DNA of 64,000 nt from NCBI RefSeq assembly GCF_023703465.1, contig NZ_JAMQGP010000008.1:113527-177526 (forward strand). Direction: 5' to 3'. How positions within the stretch are numbered: position 1 is the first letter of the stretch; the number at the start of each line of letters is the position of its first letter. Below the pieces are notes generated by a model. It ran no database searches and was not told the DNA's origin. It saw nothing but the letters and a program-made list of their open reading frames with translations. Source of the stretch: Echinimonas agarilytica (GTDB taxonomy: Bacteria > Pseudomonadota > Gammaproteobacteria > Enterobacterales > Neiellaceae). This document shows positions 35,411 through 45,518 of this stretch, piece by piece. The position numbers were made by a program, and so were the translations under genes.

Positions 35411-35425
35411 GCACCAAATCAGTGC
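35411..35425 (+). promoter_or_regulatory. NtrC-like site upstream of ntrB
   Basis: GCACC-AAATC-AGTGC matches GCACC-N5-GGTGC with one mismatch. It lies about 75-90 bases before the ntrB start, where NtrC autoregulation is usual. Confidence 0.55.
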
Positions 35426-35498
35426 GGAGCTATGATAAGCTGAAATGAGTGTTTGATTGAATGTTATTATTTGGTGCAACAAGAATGAGAATGAAACG

Positions 35499-36575
35499 AT
35501 GAGCAGTGCTTCTGCACATTTACCGATAACCGGCATATCACAACCGCTATTAGAAAACCTTTCTACGGCAGTGATTCTCATCGATCAACGCCTGCAAATT
35601 CGTTATATCAACGCAGCCGGAGAGCAAATACTTTCCCAAAGTGCACAACGCTTGCTGGGTGAGAAATTCACCACTCTTTTTGAGCACTGTTCACTAGAAC
35701 CAGATTTACTATTACGGTTGTTTTCTGAAGGACAAGGCTTTAGTGATGGTGAAGTTTCTTTAGTCCCCACAGAAGCCGAGCCTCTTTTGGCCGACATTGC
35801 TGCGGCGCCTATGAGTGTAGGTGGGCAAAGCTATGCATTGCTTGAACTTCGCCGCATCGATCAACAACGCCGGATTAGCCAAGAAATCATTCAAAGCGCC
35901 CAACAAACCGCTGCTCGTGATTTAGTTCGCAGCTTGGCTCACGAGATCAAGAACCCACTTGGGGGGCTTCGAGGAGCCGCGCAATTACTGCAAAAAGAGT
36001 TAGTGGATCCGAACTTAGGTGAATTCACCCAAATAATTATCGAACAAGCCGACCGACTCAGAAATCTAGTTGATCGCTTGCTGGGTCCACAACAACCCGG
36101 CCAACGAGCTGAACACAACATCCATAAGGTGCTGGAAACCGTCCGCCAGCTGGTCAGTATGGAAAAGTCTGAAGACTTAGCCATTGTGCCAGATTATGAC
36201 CCCAGTATTCCTGAATTCCCTATGGATCCTGAACAAATGCAACAAGCGATTCTGAACATTGTTAAGAATGCATCAGAAGCGTTAAGCGGGAAAGGAAGAA
36301 TTACCTTTCGCACCCGAATAGCAAACAGAGTGACGTTAAAAGGTGTGCAATATCGACTCGCCGTAGAGTTATCTATTATTGATAACGGCCCCGGTATTCC
36401 AATTGAATTACAAGACACACTTTTTTATCCCATGGTGTCAGGCAAACCACACGGTACCGGACTAGGGCTATCCATTGCACAAACATTAGCGGCGCAACAC
36501 AGTGGCCGGATTGATTGCAGCAGTTGGCCTGGACATACCGAGTTCAAAATGACACTCCCAATACGCAAGGATTGA
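35499..36575 (+). CDS. glnL: Nitrogen regulation sensor histidine kinase NtrB
   Basis: 358-aa cytoplasmic kinase/phosphatase that controls NtrC in response to PII. A PAS domain (about residues 10-120, ILIDQRLQIRYINAAGEQILS) precedes the His box SLAHEIKNPLGGLRGAA and ATPase motifs N (IVKNASEAL), G1 (IDNGPGIP) and G2 (GTGLGLSIAQ). No membrane helices. The start at 35499 (MSSASAHLP) is preferred; a frame 42 bases upstream is open as well. Ends eight bases before ntrC. Confidence 0.94.
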   Translation: MSSASAHLPITGISQPLLENLSTAVILIDQRLQIRYINAAGEQILSQSAQRLLGEKFTTLFEHCSLEPDLLLRLFSEGQGFSDGEVSLVPTEAEPLLADIAAAPMSVGGQSYALLELRRIDQQRRISQEIIQSAQQTAARDLVRSLAHEIKNPLGGLRGAAQLLQKELVDPNLGEFTQIIIEQADRLRNLVDRLLGPQQPGQRAEHNIHKVLETVRQLVSMEKSEDLAIVPDYDPSIPEFPMDPEQMQQAILNIVKNASEALSGKGRITFRTRIANRVTLKGVQYRLAVELSIIDNGPGIPIELQDTLFYPMVSGKPHGTGLGLSIAQTLAAQHSGRIDCSSWPGHTEFKMTLPIRKD

Positions 36576-36582
36576 TCGCAGT

Positions 36583-38034
36583 ATGAAGAACGCTTCAGTT
36601 TGGATAATAGATGACGATAGCTCGATACGTTGGGTACTGGAGCGAGCCTTAGGTGCCGCTAATATTAGTTGTCAAAGTTTTGGTAGTGCTGAAGATGTGC
36701 TTACGGCACTGAATCAGTCGCAACCGCAAGTAATGATTTCAGACGTACGCATGGGCGGCATGGACGGCCTTGCAATGCTCAAGCAAGTGAAAGATCGATA
36801 TGATGATATTCCAGTCATCATCATGACTGCGCATTCAGACTTAGACAGTGCCGTCACTGCTTTTCAAAGTGGTGCATTCGAGTATCTGCCTAAACCATTT
36901 GATATTGACGACGCCGTAACTTTGGTCAACCGTGCACTGACTCATTCCAATGAGCAACGCCGACTCAAAACGGGCTCTAATGCGCTAGACCAGAACATCG
37001 AAACACCCGAAATTATTGGTGAAGCGCCTGCAATGCAAGAGGTGTTTCGCGCCATTGGCCGCCTGTCGCGCTCTTCCATTAGCGTGTTAATTAATGGGGG
37101 GTCGGGCACAGGTAAAGAATTGGTTGCAAATGCACTGCATAAACACAGCCCACGCGCGAGTAAGTCATTTATTGCCTTGAACATGGCAGCGATTCCAAAA
37201 GATCTCATCGAATCAGAATTGTTCGGCCACGAAAAAGGCGCGTTCACCGGTGCTGGCGGACCTCGCCAAGGACGCTTTGAACAAGCCGACGGCGGAACTC
37301 TTTTCTTAGACGAAATTGGCGACATGCCAATGGAAGTTCAGACTCGATTGCTGCGTGTCTTATCGGACGGCCAATTTTATAGAGTAGGCGGACATTCTCC
37401 CATTTCAGTGGATGTTCGAATTATCGCGGCTACCCACCAAAATCTTGAACATTTAGTGCAAAAGAACCAGTTCCGTGAGGATCTATTCCATCGCCTCAAT
37501 GTGATTCGTGTTCACTTGCCTTCATTAGCAGAGCGCCGCATTGATATTGCTCGATTGGCGCAACACTTTTTGCAACGTGCCGCTATTGATTTGGGGGTAG
37601 AAGCGAAAACATTGCATGCCGACACAGAACGTTATATGTCGCAACTCCCTTGGCCTGGCAATGTTCGCCAATTGGAAAACACATGTCGTTGGCTCACTGT
37701 GATGGCAAGCTCACAGGAAGTATTAGTATCCGATTTACCACCTGAATTGTTGAATGAGCCCCTTTCATCCTCAACCGATGAAGACGGCCAGATCATTTCT
37801 GGGCCCACTGGGGAGCACGCACAACAAAGTTGGAAACAATTACTACAAAATTGGGCAGATTCTCAACTTTCCGCAGGACACAGCAATATTCTGGAAGAAG
37901 CCACTGCTGAATTTGAACGCGTCATGCTTCGCTGTGCTCTGAATCATACCGGTGGCCATAAGCAAGAAGCTGCGCGTCGACTCGGTTGGGGGCGAAATAC
38001 GCTCACACGTAAATTGAAAGAATTAGACATGTAA
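36583..38034 (+). CDS. glnG: Nitrogen regulation response regulator NtrC
   Basis: 483-aa sigma-54 activator. Receiver domain has the phospho-acceptor Asp in MISDVRMGGMDG. The AAA+ domain has GAFTGA (sigma-54 contact) and Walker B LFLDEIGDMP; the C-terminal Fis-type helix-turn-helix is HKQEAARRLGWGRNTLTRKLKEL. One oddity: the Walker A reads NGGSGTGKE, with Gly where this family almost always has Glu (GESGTGKE). Likely still functional because the GKE phosphate-binding residues remain. Completes ntrBC. Confidence 0.96.
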   Translation: MKNASVWIIDDDSSIRWVLERALGAANISCQSFGSAEDVLTALNQSQPQVMISDVRMGGMDGLAMLKQVKDRYDDIPVIIMTAHSDLDSAVTAFQSGAFEYLPKPFDIDDAVTLVNRALTHSNEQRRLKTGSNALDQNIETPEIIGEAPAMQEVFRAIGRLSRSSISVLINGGSGTGKELVANALHKHSPRASKSFIALNMAAIPKDLIESELFGHEKGAFTGAGGPRQGRFEQADGGTLFLDEIGDMPMEVQTRLLRVLSDGQFYRVGGHSPISVDVRIIAATHQNLEHLVQKNQFREDLFHRLNVIRVHLPSLAERRIDIARLAQHFLQRAAIDLGVEAKTLHADTERYMSQLPWPGNVRQLENTCRWLTVMASSQEVLVSDLPPELLNEPLSSSTDEDGQIISGPTGEHAQQSWKQLLQNWADSQLSAGHSNILEEATAEFERVMLRCALNHTGGHKQEAARRLGWGRNTLTRKLKELDM

Positions 38035-38040
38035 GCCCTT

Positions 38041-38080
38041 CATGCTCTGACGTCGTGTCCTACGCCAGAGCATGTGTTTT
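38041..38080 (+). terminator. Terminator-like hairpin after ntrC
   Basis: CATGCTCTG (38041-38049) and CAGAGCATG (38066-38074) form a perfect nine-base stem with a 16-base loop, followed by TGTTTTCTC. It lies between convergent ntrC and glgX. Confidence 0.7.
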
Positions 38081-38088
38081 CTCCTGTG

Positions 38089-40161
38089 TTAACGCCTCTC
38101 AGAACCATGGCGCGCCCACAGTAGAATCATACTCCGCTCTGCCAGTTGATAACGGTTCACCGTTAACGCTGGAGCTAACCCCAAATCAGAAAAATCATCG
38201 GGCGATTCGAGTCCTGTGTCCACCATTCGATACCAATGAGCTTCTTCTAATTCTGGGAGCTCAAAGTCAAGCGGTTCATGATAAGCATTCACCGCAAAAT
38301 ACAACGTTTCTTGTGAATGTGGAGCCTTAATTTTGCAGGCAATGGTATGCGATGAACCCGACCAATCTGGCTGATTGCACCGCGTACCATGCCATTCAAT
38401 ATTAGATTGATCTAACATGTCAGCCAACGATTGGTTGAGCTGCCGGCTGAGGCCTGCATTGGTGCGTCGCATCAAAATTAAATGCTGCGTAAAGCGCAGT
38501 AAATCCGCATTTTCTTCCACCTTCGACCAGTCAAACCAACTGATCTCATTATCTTGGCAATAGGCATTATTGTTGCCACCCTGCGTACGACCCACTTCAT
38601 CGCCCATGCTCAACATTGGAGTGCCCAATGAACACATCAAAGTGGCCATAAAGTTCTTCATTTGCCGCATACGAAGTCGATTGATGTATAGGTCATCAGT
38701 CGGCCCTTCTGCACCGCAATTCCAACTCAAGTTGTGGTTGTCACCATCGCGATTCGATTCGCCATTGGCTTCATTATGTTTGTCGTTATAACTCACTAAA
38801 TCATTGAGCGTGAAACCATCATGAGCAGTGATAAAGTTAATGCTTCGATGCGGCACTGAATTGCGCTTCATGTAAATATCTGGGCTGCCAATCATGCGGT
38901 TAGCAAAATCGCTCACACGCTCTCGGTCACCTTTCCAAAAAGCGCGTACATCATCTCGATATTTACCATTCCACTCTTGCCAGCGATCGCCAATGAAACT
39001 GCCCACTTGATACAAGCCCGCCGCATCCCAAGCTTCCGCAATAATTTTAGTTTTGGCGAGTACAGGGTCAGTATCAATCGACCATAAGATAGGAGGGCTT
39101 GCCATCGGTTGGCCATTCTCATCTCTGGCCAACACAGATGCCAAATCAAACCGGAATCCGTCTACATGCATCTGTTGCACCCAATACCGCAATGCATGCC
39201 GGATCACGCGTCGTGCAATTGAGTGGTTGGCATTAAAGGTATTACCGCATCCGCTGTAATTAGTGAACTCGTTGTGCTCACTTAAAATGTAATAGGTGTC
39301 AGTATCTATGCCCTTAAAGCTTAAGTTAGGACCCCCATCGCCCCCTTCAGCCGTGTGGTTAAACACCACATCCAAATACACTTCAATATCAGCTTCATGC
39401 AGCGCCTTTACCATTTGGCGAAATTCATTGATAGCTCCCAGCGGCGATTTATCGACGGCATAATCAGAATGGGGGGCAAAGAAATTAATCGGACTATAGC
39501 CCCAGTAATTATTGGGTGAATTAGGCGGTACATCTTGCGGATCAAATTGCTGCACCGGCATCAGTTCGACCGCTGTGACCCCTAGATCTTTGAGGTATGG
39601 AATTTTATCGATAACGCCGAGGTAAGTGCCTCGGCGCTCCTCACTCACCCCTGAATTAGGGTGTGCGGTAAACCCTTTGACATGCATTTCATAAATAATG
39701 GTTTCAGCTAAAGGTCTCCCAATACGCTGGGTTTCCCCCCAATCAAACCCGCGGTGATCAACAACAACACCTAAAAAGCTTTTACCCACATTGTCGGCCC
39801 CGTATTCACAGGCCAACGCTCGGTCATAATGAGTACTCCTAGCCACACACTGAGCATACGGATCGAGCAACACTTTGCTGGGGTCAAACCAGCGTCCATT
39901 TTCAGGCTGGTGATAACCATAGACTCGATAACCATAGAGCTGGCCGGGCTGAATATCTCTGAGCCATACATGCCAATAATTGCCACTTCGATTTCGGCCC
40001 GGGTCGAGCATGACGATATGTGGATTACTGTCATCCACATGTTCAAACAGTAGTAATTCAACTGCCGTTGCATGCTGGCTATATAGACTGAAATTTACGC
40101 CTCCATCGAGCTGATGGGCGCCAATGGGGTAACTTTGTCCAACATTTAAACGTTGCGTCAT
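38089..40161 (-). CDS. glgX: Glycogen debranching enzyme
   Basis: 690-aa GH13_11 enzyme that removes limit-dextrin branches from glycogen by alpha-1,6 hydrolysis. An N-terminal CBM48-like domain (GQSYPIGAHQLDGGVNFSLYS) precedes the barrel with VYLDVVFNHTAEG, GFRFDLASVL (catalytic Asp), IIAEAWDA (catalytic Glu) and INFITAHDG. GGAAG precedes the ATG. Located downstream of glgC, with a terminator between them; glgA, glgB and glgP are not in the window. Confidence 0.94.
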   Translation of the reverse strand: MTQRLNVGQSYPIGAHQLDGGVNFSLYSQHATAVELLLFEHVDDSNPHIVMLDPGRNRSGNYWHVWLRDIQPGQLYGYRVYGYHQPENGRWFDPSKVLLDPYAQCVARSTHYDRALACEYGADNVGKSFLGVVVDHRGFDWGETQRIGRPLAETIIYEMHVKGFTAHPNSGVSEERRGTYLGVIDKIPYLKDLGVTAVELMPVQQFDPQDVPPNSPNNYWGYSPINFFAPHSDYAVDKSPLGAINEFRQMVKALHEADIEVYLDVVFNHTAEGGDGGPNLSFKGIDTDTYYILSEHNEFTNYSGCGNTFNANHSIARRVIRHALRYWVQQMHVDGFRFDLASVLARDENGQPMASPPILWSIDTDPVLAKTKIIAEAWDAAGLYQVGSFIGDRWQEWNGKYRDDVRAFWKGDRERVSDFANRMIGSPDIYMKRNSVPHRSINFITAHDGFTLNDLVSYNDKHNEANGESNRDGDNHNLSWNCGAEGPTDDLYINRLRMRQMKNFMATLMCSLGTPMLSMGDEVGRTQGGNNNAYCQDNEISWFDWSKVEENADLLRFTQHLILMRRTNAGLSRQLNQSLADMLDQSNIEWHGTRCNQPDWSGSSHTIACKIKAPHSQETLYFAVNAYHEPLDFELPELEEAHWYRMVDTGLESPDDFSDLGLAPALTVNRYQLAERSMILLWARHGSERR

Positions 40162-40193
40162 GCGTAACTTCCAGCGTTAATAAATTTAGGGAT

Positions 40194-40217
40194 AAAAAAA
40201 CCCGGGCAATGCCCGGG
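40194..40217 (-). terminator. Terminator between glgC and glgX
   Basis: CCCGGGC-AAT-GCCCGGG stem; on the minus strand it is followed by TTTTTTT. It lies just seven bases after the glgC stop. Confidence 0.88.
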
Positions 40218-40223
40218 TTCTTA

Positions 40224-41459
40224 TTAGTCGAATCCGATTTCGGACCCTTTCGGAATCACAGTAATTCCTCCGGGTGACACATGGAATCGCTTACGGTCGG
40301 CCTCAGGACTTTCTCCAATCACTGTACCGGGAGCAATTTTGACATCTTTATCAATAATCGCTCTGCGAATACGACAACCTTCACCAATATCGTTGTTCCC
40401 CATAATCACGCAATTCTCAATATAAGAATGACTATGAATATGAACATTATGGCCAATGACGCTGTTGTAAATAATCGCACCACTAATAATCGAGCCCGCT
40501 GCAACCATTGATGAAATCGCTTGCCCTGTGCGGTTCGTTTCATCATGAACAAACTTTGCAGGAGGTACAGCTGGATGGTAACTACGCAGCGGCCAATGGC
40601 GATTGTATAAATTGATAGGCGGTTGGATTTTGATCAAATCCATGTTCGCTTCAAAATACGAGTCTATCGTACCCACATCACGCCAGTAACCACGGCTATA
40701 TTCAGGTTCACCACGTATAATGTTAGTCGAAAAGTCGTAAACGAAAACTTTTCCTTCAGGGTAAAGTTTTGGAATGATGTCATGACCGAAATCGTGTTTT
40801 GAATCTTCAATCGCTGCATCTTCTTCAAGACTATTCATCAGTGTTGTGGCTTCAAACACATAGTTCCCCATTGATGCTAAGCACATCTCTGGCTGACCAG
40901 GAATAGTTTTGGCGTCTTCACGATTTGGTTTTTCTGCAAAACCAATCATGCGTCCTTCTTCGTCCACTTCAATAATGCCAAATTGGTCCGCTTCGCTGAT
41001 ATGCACAGGAATAGCTGCAACCGTTAATACGGCTTCTTTGTCATCATGAAAATTAATCATTTGGCGCACATCCATTTTGTAGATGTGGTCACCGCCGAAG
41101 ATACACACTGTTTCTGGGTCTACACCGCGAATCAGGTGAATGTTTTGATAGACGGCATCAGCAGTGCCGATATACCAATGCTTACCCGTTTGCATTTGCG
41201 CCGGGATAGGATCGATAAAGCGATTAGTTAATCCCGAAACTTGCCATGCACGCGATAGATGCTTCATCAGCGAATGTGATTTGAACTGAGTCAGTACAAA
41301 TATTTGTAGTAAATCTGAGTTGACGAAATTATTGAGAACGAAATCAATAATTCGGTAGTTTCCCCCAAACGGCACTGCTGGTTTTGCTCGGATACCCGTT
41401 AGAGGCGATAAGCGCGTCCCCTCTCCACCGGCCAAAATCATTGATAAGATTCCGGACAT
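40224..41459 (-). CDS. glgC: Glucose-1-phosphate adenylyltransferase
   Basis: 411-aa ADP-glucose pyrophosphorylase, the committed step of glycogen synthesis. MILAGGEGTRLSPLTGIRAKPA is the nucleotide-binding region, FGGDHIYKMD the catalytic Asp segment, and a left-handed beta-helix domain follows (NDIGEGCRIRRAIID). The start at 41459 (MSGILSM) follows AAAGGAG at ideal distance; an in-frame start 15 bases upstream is less likely. Confidence 0.96.
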   Translation of the reverse strand: MSGILSMILAGGEGTRLSPLTGIRAKPAVPFGGNYRIIDFVLNNFVNSDLLQIFVLTQFKSHSLMKHLSRAWQVSGLTNRFIDPIPAQMQTGKHWYIGTADAVYQNIHLIRGVDPETVCIFGGDHIYKMDVRQMINFHDDKEAVLTVAAIPVHISEADQFGIIEVDEEGRMIGFAEKPNREDAKTIPGQPEMCLASMGNYVFEATTLMNSLEEDAAIEDSKHDFGHDIIPKLYPEGKVFVYDFSTNIIRGEPEYSRGYWRDVGTIDSYFEANMDLIKIQPPINLYNRHWPLRSYHPAVPPAKFVHDETNRTGQAISSMVAAGSIISGAIIYNSVIGHNVHIHSHSYIENCVIMGNNDIGEGCRIRRAIIDKDVKIAPGTVIGESPEADRKRFHVSPGGITVIPKGSEIGFD

Positions 41460-41750
41460 GACTTCTCCTTTCAATTACTAAAACGCACGCGGCACCATGA
41501 AACCGGTCCCACAAAATAATAAATCTTATACCTGTAAAATGACATTCGGATTAACTTCACGCGATTTAACCTTACAAAATGTATAGGTTTGCGGAAGGTC
41601 ATGCGGACGAGACACATCAATGTGCCGTATACAGTCGTAGAGTCCTTAAAAATCGGGACTTTCTTTTAAACAGGATGTCTTCAAACTATCACAATTAATA
41701 GTAGTCAGTGAACTTGAATTTCTGGTATTACCAGACATCGATCACATTTC

Positions 41751-42584
41751 TCAAGGGTTCTTTTGGCTTGTAAAATTAACCCATATTGGATTGTGATCAG
41801 ACGCATCTGATGCGGTGCTTTTGGCTTCAACAATATTCAGCTTTCGATAGAAAACATGATCCAATGCATAGCCAAAAATTTCACTACGAACATCGGGTCT
41901 GAACGCTATTGGTTGCAGGTTTAATTGGCTCAGAGCTTCATCAAGTGCCTGTTGGCGTCCTTCTCGCCAAGTATTAAAATCACCCGCCCAAATCATCGGT
42001 CCATGATGGGTAGATGCTACGCGCACAATATCATTCAGTTGTGCATTGTAATCTTCCAAGCCTAAAGCGAAGTTAATCGCATGAATATTAATCACCCATA
42101 GAGATTCACCTTCGGGTAATGCATATATTGTTAATAGCGCTGTCTTAGGGAATAGAATCCAAGGCTCTGTGCGCCAAAAACCGCACGTTCCGATAGCTTC
42201 ATATCGGCTTAAACTGGCGACTCCAATCACAGATTGAGACACCGTAAAGGCGCGTGCTTGAACCCAGTGCCATTGGTCGACCGGGAGGGTAGAAAAAAGT
42301 GTTGACTGACTCACAACCTCTTGCAGCAATAACAAATCGGTGGTGGTCGCATATTGGTTCAACTCAGCAATCACATTATTTCGCTGTTGCTTGTACACAT
42401 TCCAGCTCAACACTGAGAATTCAGACTCAAGTACATTATGTGCGCTTGCAGCAACCACCTCCACACCGTCTAGGCATTCGCCCGCCACAAATTGCTCTTG
42501 GCGATCTACAACTTGTTTATGTTCAGGTATTTGCCAAGGTAAACTCAAAGTTCCAATGGCGAACAAAGACAATGCAATCGTCAT
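41751..42584 (-). CDS. Endonuclease/exonuclease/phosphatase family protein (YafD-like)
   Basis: 277-aa protein of the EEP superfamily. The fold's motifs are visible: LSWNVYKQQRN (metal Asn), LLLQEV (metal Glu), WAGDFNTW (DxN) and SDHNPIWVNF (SDH). A hydrophobic N-terminal stretch (MTIALSLFAIGTLSL) may be a signal anchor. Substrate unknown. Divergent from the phospholipase-D-like gene. Confidence 0.85.
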   Translation of the reverse strand: MTIALSLFAIGTLSLPWQIPEHKQVVDRQEQFVAGECLDGVEVVAASAHNVLESEFSVLSWNVYKQQRNNVIAELNQYATTTDLLLLQEVVSQSTLFSTLPVDQWHWVQARAFTVSQSVIGVASLSRYEAIGTCGFWRTEPWILFPKTALLTIYALPEGESLWVINIHAINFALGLEDYNAQLNDIVRVASTHHGPMIWAGDFNTWREGRQQALDEALSQLNLQPIAFRPDVRSEIFGYALDHVFYRKLNIVEAKSTASDASDHNPIWVNFTSQKNP

Positions 42585-42642
42585 ATCGCTTATACTCGTT
42601 TAAGTCTAATTACGACAAAGTTATGAACAAAAGGTTTAGCGC

Positions 42643-44133
42643 ATGAAGTCATCGAGTATTATCCGCATTCCTCGTCAATGGAAAAGTCAGCACTCTGATG
42701 CGCTGTCTGCGGATCAGAATACCCGAATCGGCCAACAAATCACTTGTTGTAATCTTCACGAAAAGCCAGGGGCTGGCATGCGCCTAGTTTCGCGCGAAGA
42801 TGATGCCATTGCCATTCGTTTGCAATTAATCGACCAAGCCGACCGAAGCTTAGACATGCAATATTACAAATGGCTGGACGACAACGGTGGCTCACTGATT
42901 TTGTCGCATGTAATTGCCGCTGCCGATCGCGGGGTGCGAGTTCGTTTACTGATCGACGATATTCATTTCGATTCAGACGTGAACGCTCAAGCCTTGGATG
43001 CTCATCCTAACATTGAGATTCGTCTTTTTAACCCCTTTGAATCTCGCCGCATGACGCCCCTAACTCGGCCTTTGGAATGGCTCAGGAATGATCGCGTCAA
43101 TCATCGTATGCACAATAAGCTCATTGTCGCTGACAACTTAGTGGCGCTATGTGGCGGCCGCAATATTTCTGATTCTTATTTTGGATTATCAGAGCGCATT
43201 ACTTTTAGAGATTTAGATTTAGTCGTCATTGGCGAAGTCATTCAAGAAATGTCGGACGCATTCGACAGTTTTTGGAATAGCCGCTGGGCCGTCCCTGTAT
43301 CGCTATTGGTAAAGGTCAGTCTACCCGAGCGCCAACGTCAACGATTCCAAGCCATGCTGCGTCGCTTTAAGCGCTCAAGGCAGTATGGCAAAGGCGCCAA
43401 GTTACAAGAGCTGGCCAATCACCAAATCTCTAACTTCACCGAAAATTTAATCTGGGCTCCGGCTCATATCATTTATGACAAGCCCAGTAAGGTTCGCAAT
43501 AGCCAGGGTAAGAAGCCGTCGCGCGTGCACCAATTCAATCTATTGCTCGATGCGCTTGAGCAGGTGAATCAAAGCATTCACGTCATTACTCCCTACCTGA
43601 TCCCCACGCCAGGTATGCTCGCTTTGCTCGCGACCTATAAATTAAAAGGCGTGAAGGTCAGCATTCTCACTAATTCGTTGGCCAGTAATGATGTGGTCAT
43701 GGCTCATGGCGGTTATGCACATTATCGAAAGCAGCTGCTTCAATGTGGTGTTAAGCTATATGAATTGTCGCCATCAGCTCGGTTCAATCCGCCCAGCATT
43801 GCGCCATACAGTTTGCATGCAAAAACCTTGGTGCTAGATGGCAAGGCAGTATTTATTGGCACGCACAACGCCGATCCTCGCTCAATTCACTTGAACACTG
43901 AAATGGGCATACTGGTCGATAGCATCGCTTTGTCAGTTCAGGTGCTACAGGTATTTGATGAACACACGACTCAAGGCAACAGTTGGCGTGTATTTATTCG
44001 ATTTGGTGCAATATTTTGGCGCAGGCAGCACAAAGGGCGCACGCAACTAAAACGACACGAACCAGAAACTCACTGGAGACGACGCTGGTTAGCCAAAATG
44101 TGCGGGTGGCTTCCCATTCATAAACAACTTTAG
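42643..44133 (+). CDS. Phospholipase D-family cardiolipin synthase (ClsC-like)
   Basis: 496-aa protein with two HKD motifs: HNKLIVAD (first) and HAKTLVLD (second), separated as in ClsC/YmdC. The first half also has YYKWLDDNGGSLI, and the second TPYLIPTPGMLALLA. E. coli ClsC, with its partner YmdB, makes cardiolipin from phosphatidylglycerol and phosphatidylethanolamine; whether that chemistry applies here is inference. No N-terminal membrane helix is clear. Membrane-associated enzyme expected. Confidence 0.84.
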   Translation: MKSSSIIRIPRQWKSQHSDALSADQNTRIGQQITCCNLHEKPGAGMRLVSREDDAIAIRLQLIDQADRSLDMQYYKWLDDNGGSLILSHVIAAADRGVRVRLLIDDIHFDSDVNAQALDAHPNIEIRLFNPFESRRMTPLTRPLEWLRNDRVNHRMHNKLIVADNLVALCGGRNISDSYFGLSERITFRDLDLVVIGEVIQEMSDAFDSFWNSRWAVPVSLLVKVSLPERQRQRFQAMLRRFKRSRQYGKGAKLQELANHQISNFTENLIWAPAHIIYDKPSKVRNSQGKKPSRVHQFNLLLDALEQVNQSIHVITPYLIPTPGMLALLATYKLKGVKVSILTNSLASNDVVMAHGGYAHYRKQLLQCGVKLYELSPSARFNPPSIAPYSLHAKTLVLDGKAVFIGTHNADPRSIHLNTEMGILVDSIALSVQVLQVFDEHTTQGNSWRVFIRFGAIFWRRQHKGRTQLKRHEPETHWRRRWLAKMCGWLPIHKQL

Positions 44134-44292
44134 ATCACTTTAATAATGAATTTGAATGACTTATTTCACAAATAGAGTAAGTTGGACAATCAAAAGCTTC
44201 AGGTTAATAAAAAGTTGCCGATAAAATGTTAACGACGCCAACCTGTCGTAATGGTGGCGTGATCATACTCAAGTATTAAGGATAAAAACCAA

Positions 44293-45429
44293 ATGACTTC
44301 AATCGGGTCACGCTTGTTTCTTTCTGTGCTAGCAGCTGCAATTATTGCATCTGTGATCAGTTCATTTATTACACAAGCCTTTGCTTTTGATGGCTTAATG
44401 GCAACGGTCACGTCTATTGTCATTCTAAGCTTATTGTTGTGGGCGGCGGTCAGCTGGAGTGTGAGTCAATTTGTGACCGAACCTCTGAGCCAAGCTCTGA
44501 AGCGCTTAAGCAAAAAAACGTATCAAGGCGACCCGATTCAACAACTCAGCCAAATATCTCAGAGCAATGAAGAAAAAATGACTCAATTCAGCCAGCAATT
44601 GCAGTCATTGAGCAATACCGTTGAGATGAATGCAGAGTCGATGGCTGCTGCAAACGACAACACCATTACCGTGAGTAATCAACAACAACGTGAATTGCTC
44701 CAATTATCTGACACCATTGAGCAACTGAACTCAACGGCAGAAAAAGTAGCCGAAACAGCATCAGACACGAGTGAACGAACACAACATACCCGCGAGTTTG
44801 CCGATCAAGGCGCGACCATCGTTATTAGCTCAATGGACACGGTGAATCGTCTAACCGAACAAATTGATACCACAGCTGAAAAAGTTCAAGTCCTGCGCGA
44901 CAACAGCGAAAACATTAGTTCAGTACTCACTGTGATTCGCTCCATTGCAGAACAAACAAACTTACTCGCGTTGAATGCTGCAATTGAAGCCGCGCGCGCC
45001 GGTGAACAAGGCCGAGGATTTGCCGTGGTTGCCGACGAAGTTCGTTCTTTGGCACAGAAAACGCAACAGTCCACCGAAGAAATTGAATCCATCATTGCCG
45101 AACTGCAGCGTGCCGCAGGTGAAGCCAACTCAGCGATGCATGAAAGCCAATCAGCCGCGCAGCAAACCATTGAGACATCCGCGAAAGTCAGTGATGCTTT
45201 GGAGCATATTCGCGCTAACATCACCACCATTAGCGAGATGAACCATCAAGTTGCAGAACAATCATCATCGCAACAAAACATAGCCGCCGAAGCCACAGGC
45301 CTTGTGAATTCAATGCAAGGATTGTCGGAAACAGTGGCCCGAAACGTTGAAGTTGTGAGCGAAAACAGCCAGCAATTGGCAACCGAAAGTGCAGCTCTCA
45401 AAGCTCACGTCAACGATTTACAGCCTTAA
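44293..45429 (+). CDS. Methyl-accepting chemotaxis protein without a periplasmic sensor
   Basis: 378-aa chemoreceptor. Two membrane helices (about residues 8-30 and 36-58) are joined by a loop of only a few residues, so there is no periplasmic ligand domain. A HAMP-like linker and a long coiled-coil signalling domain follow, with the conserved hairpin tip [34 protein letters not shown]. It must sense a cytoplasmic or membrane-borne signal. AAGGATAAAAACC precedes the ATG. No che genes are nearby. Confidence 0.9.
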   Translation: MTSIGSRLFLSVLAAAIIASVISSFITQAFAFDGLMATVTSIVILSLLLWAAVSWSVSQFVTEPLSQALKRLSKKTYQGDPIQQLSQISQSNEEKMTQFSQQLQSLSNTVEMNAESMAAANDNTITVSNQQQRELLQLSDTIEQLNSTAEKVAETASDTSERTQHTREFADQGATIVISSMDTVNRLTEQIDTTAEKVQVLRDNSENISSVLTVIRSIAEQTNLLALNAAIEAARAGEQGRGFAVVADEVRSLAQKTQQSTEEIESIIAELQRAAGEANSAMHESQSAAQQTIETSAKVSDALEHIRANITTISEMNHQVAEQSSSQQNIAAEATGLVNSMQGLSETVARNVEVVSENSQQLATESAALKAHVNDLQP

Positions 45430-45518
45430 TTCCATCTCAGTGCCACTGACTAAGTTTCGTCAGTGGCCTAACAAATACGGTACACTCGCGCCTCTCTCGC
45501 TGACTGTGATCATGACCC

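Noticed and set aside
41639-41668. Hairpin AGTCC/GGACT with a T-rich tail
   Set aside because: Weak stem and no plus-strand gene ends there; not called a terminator.
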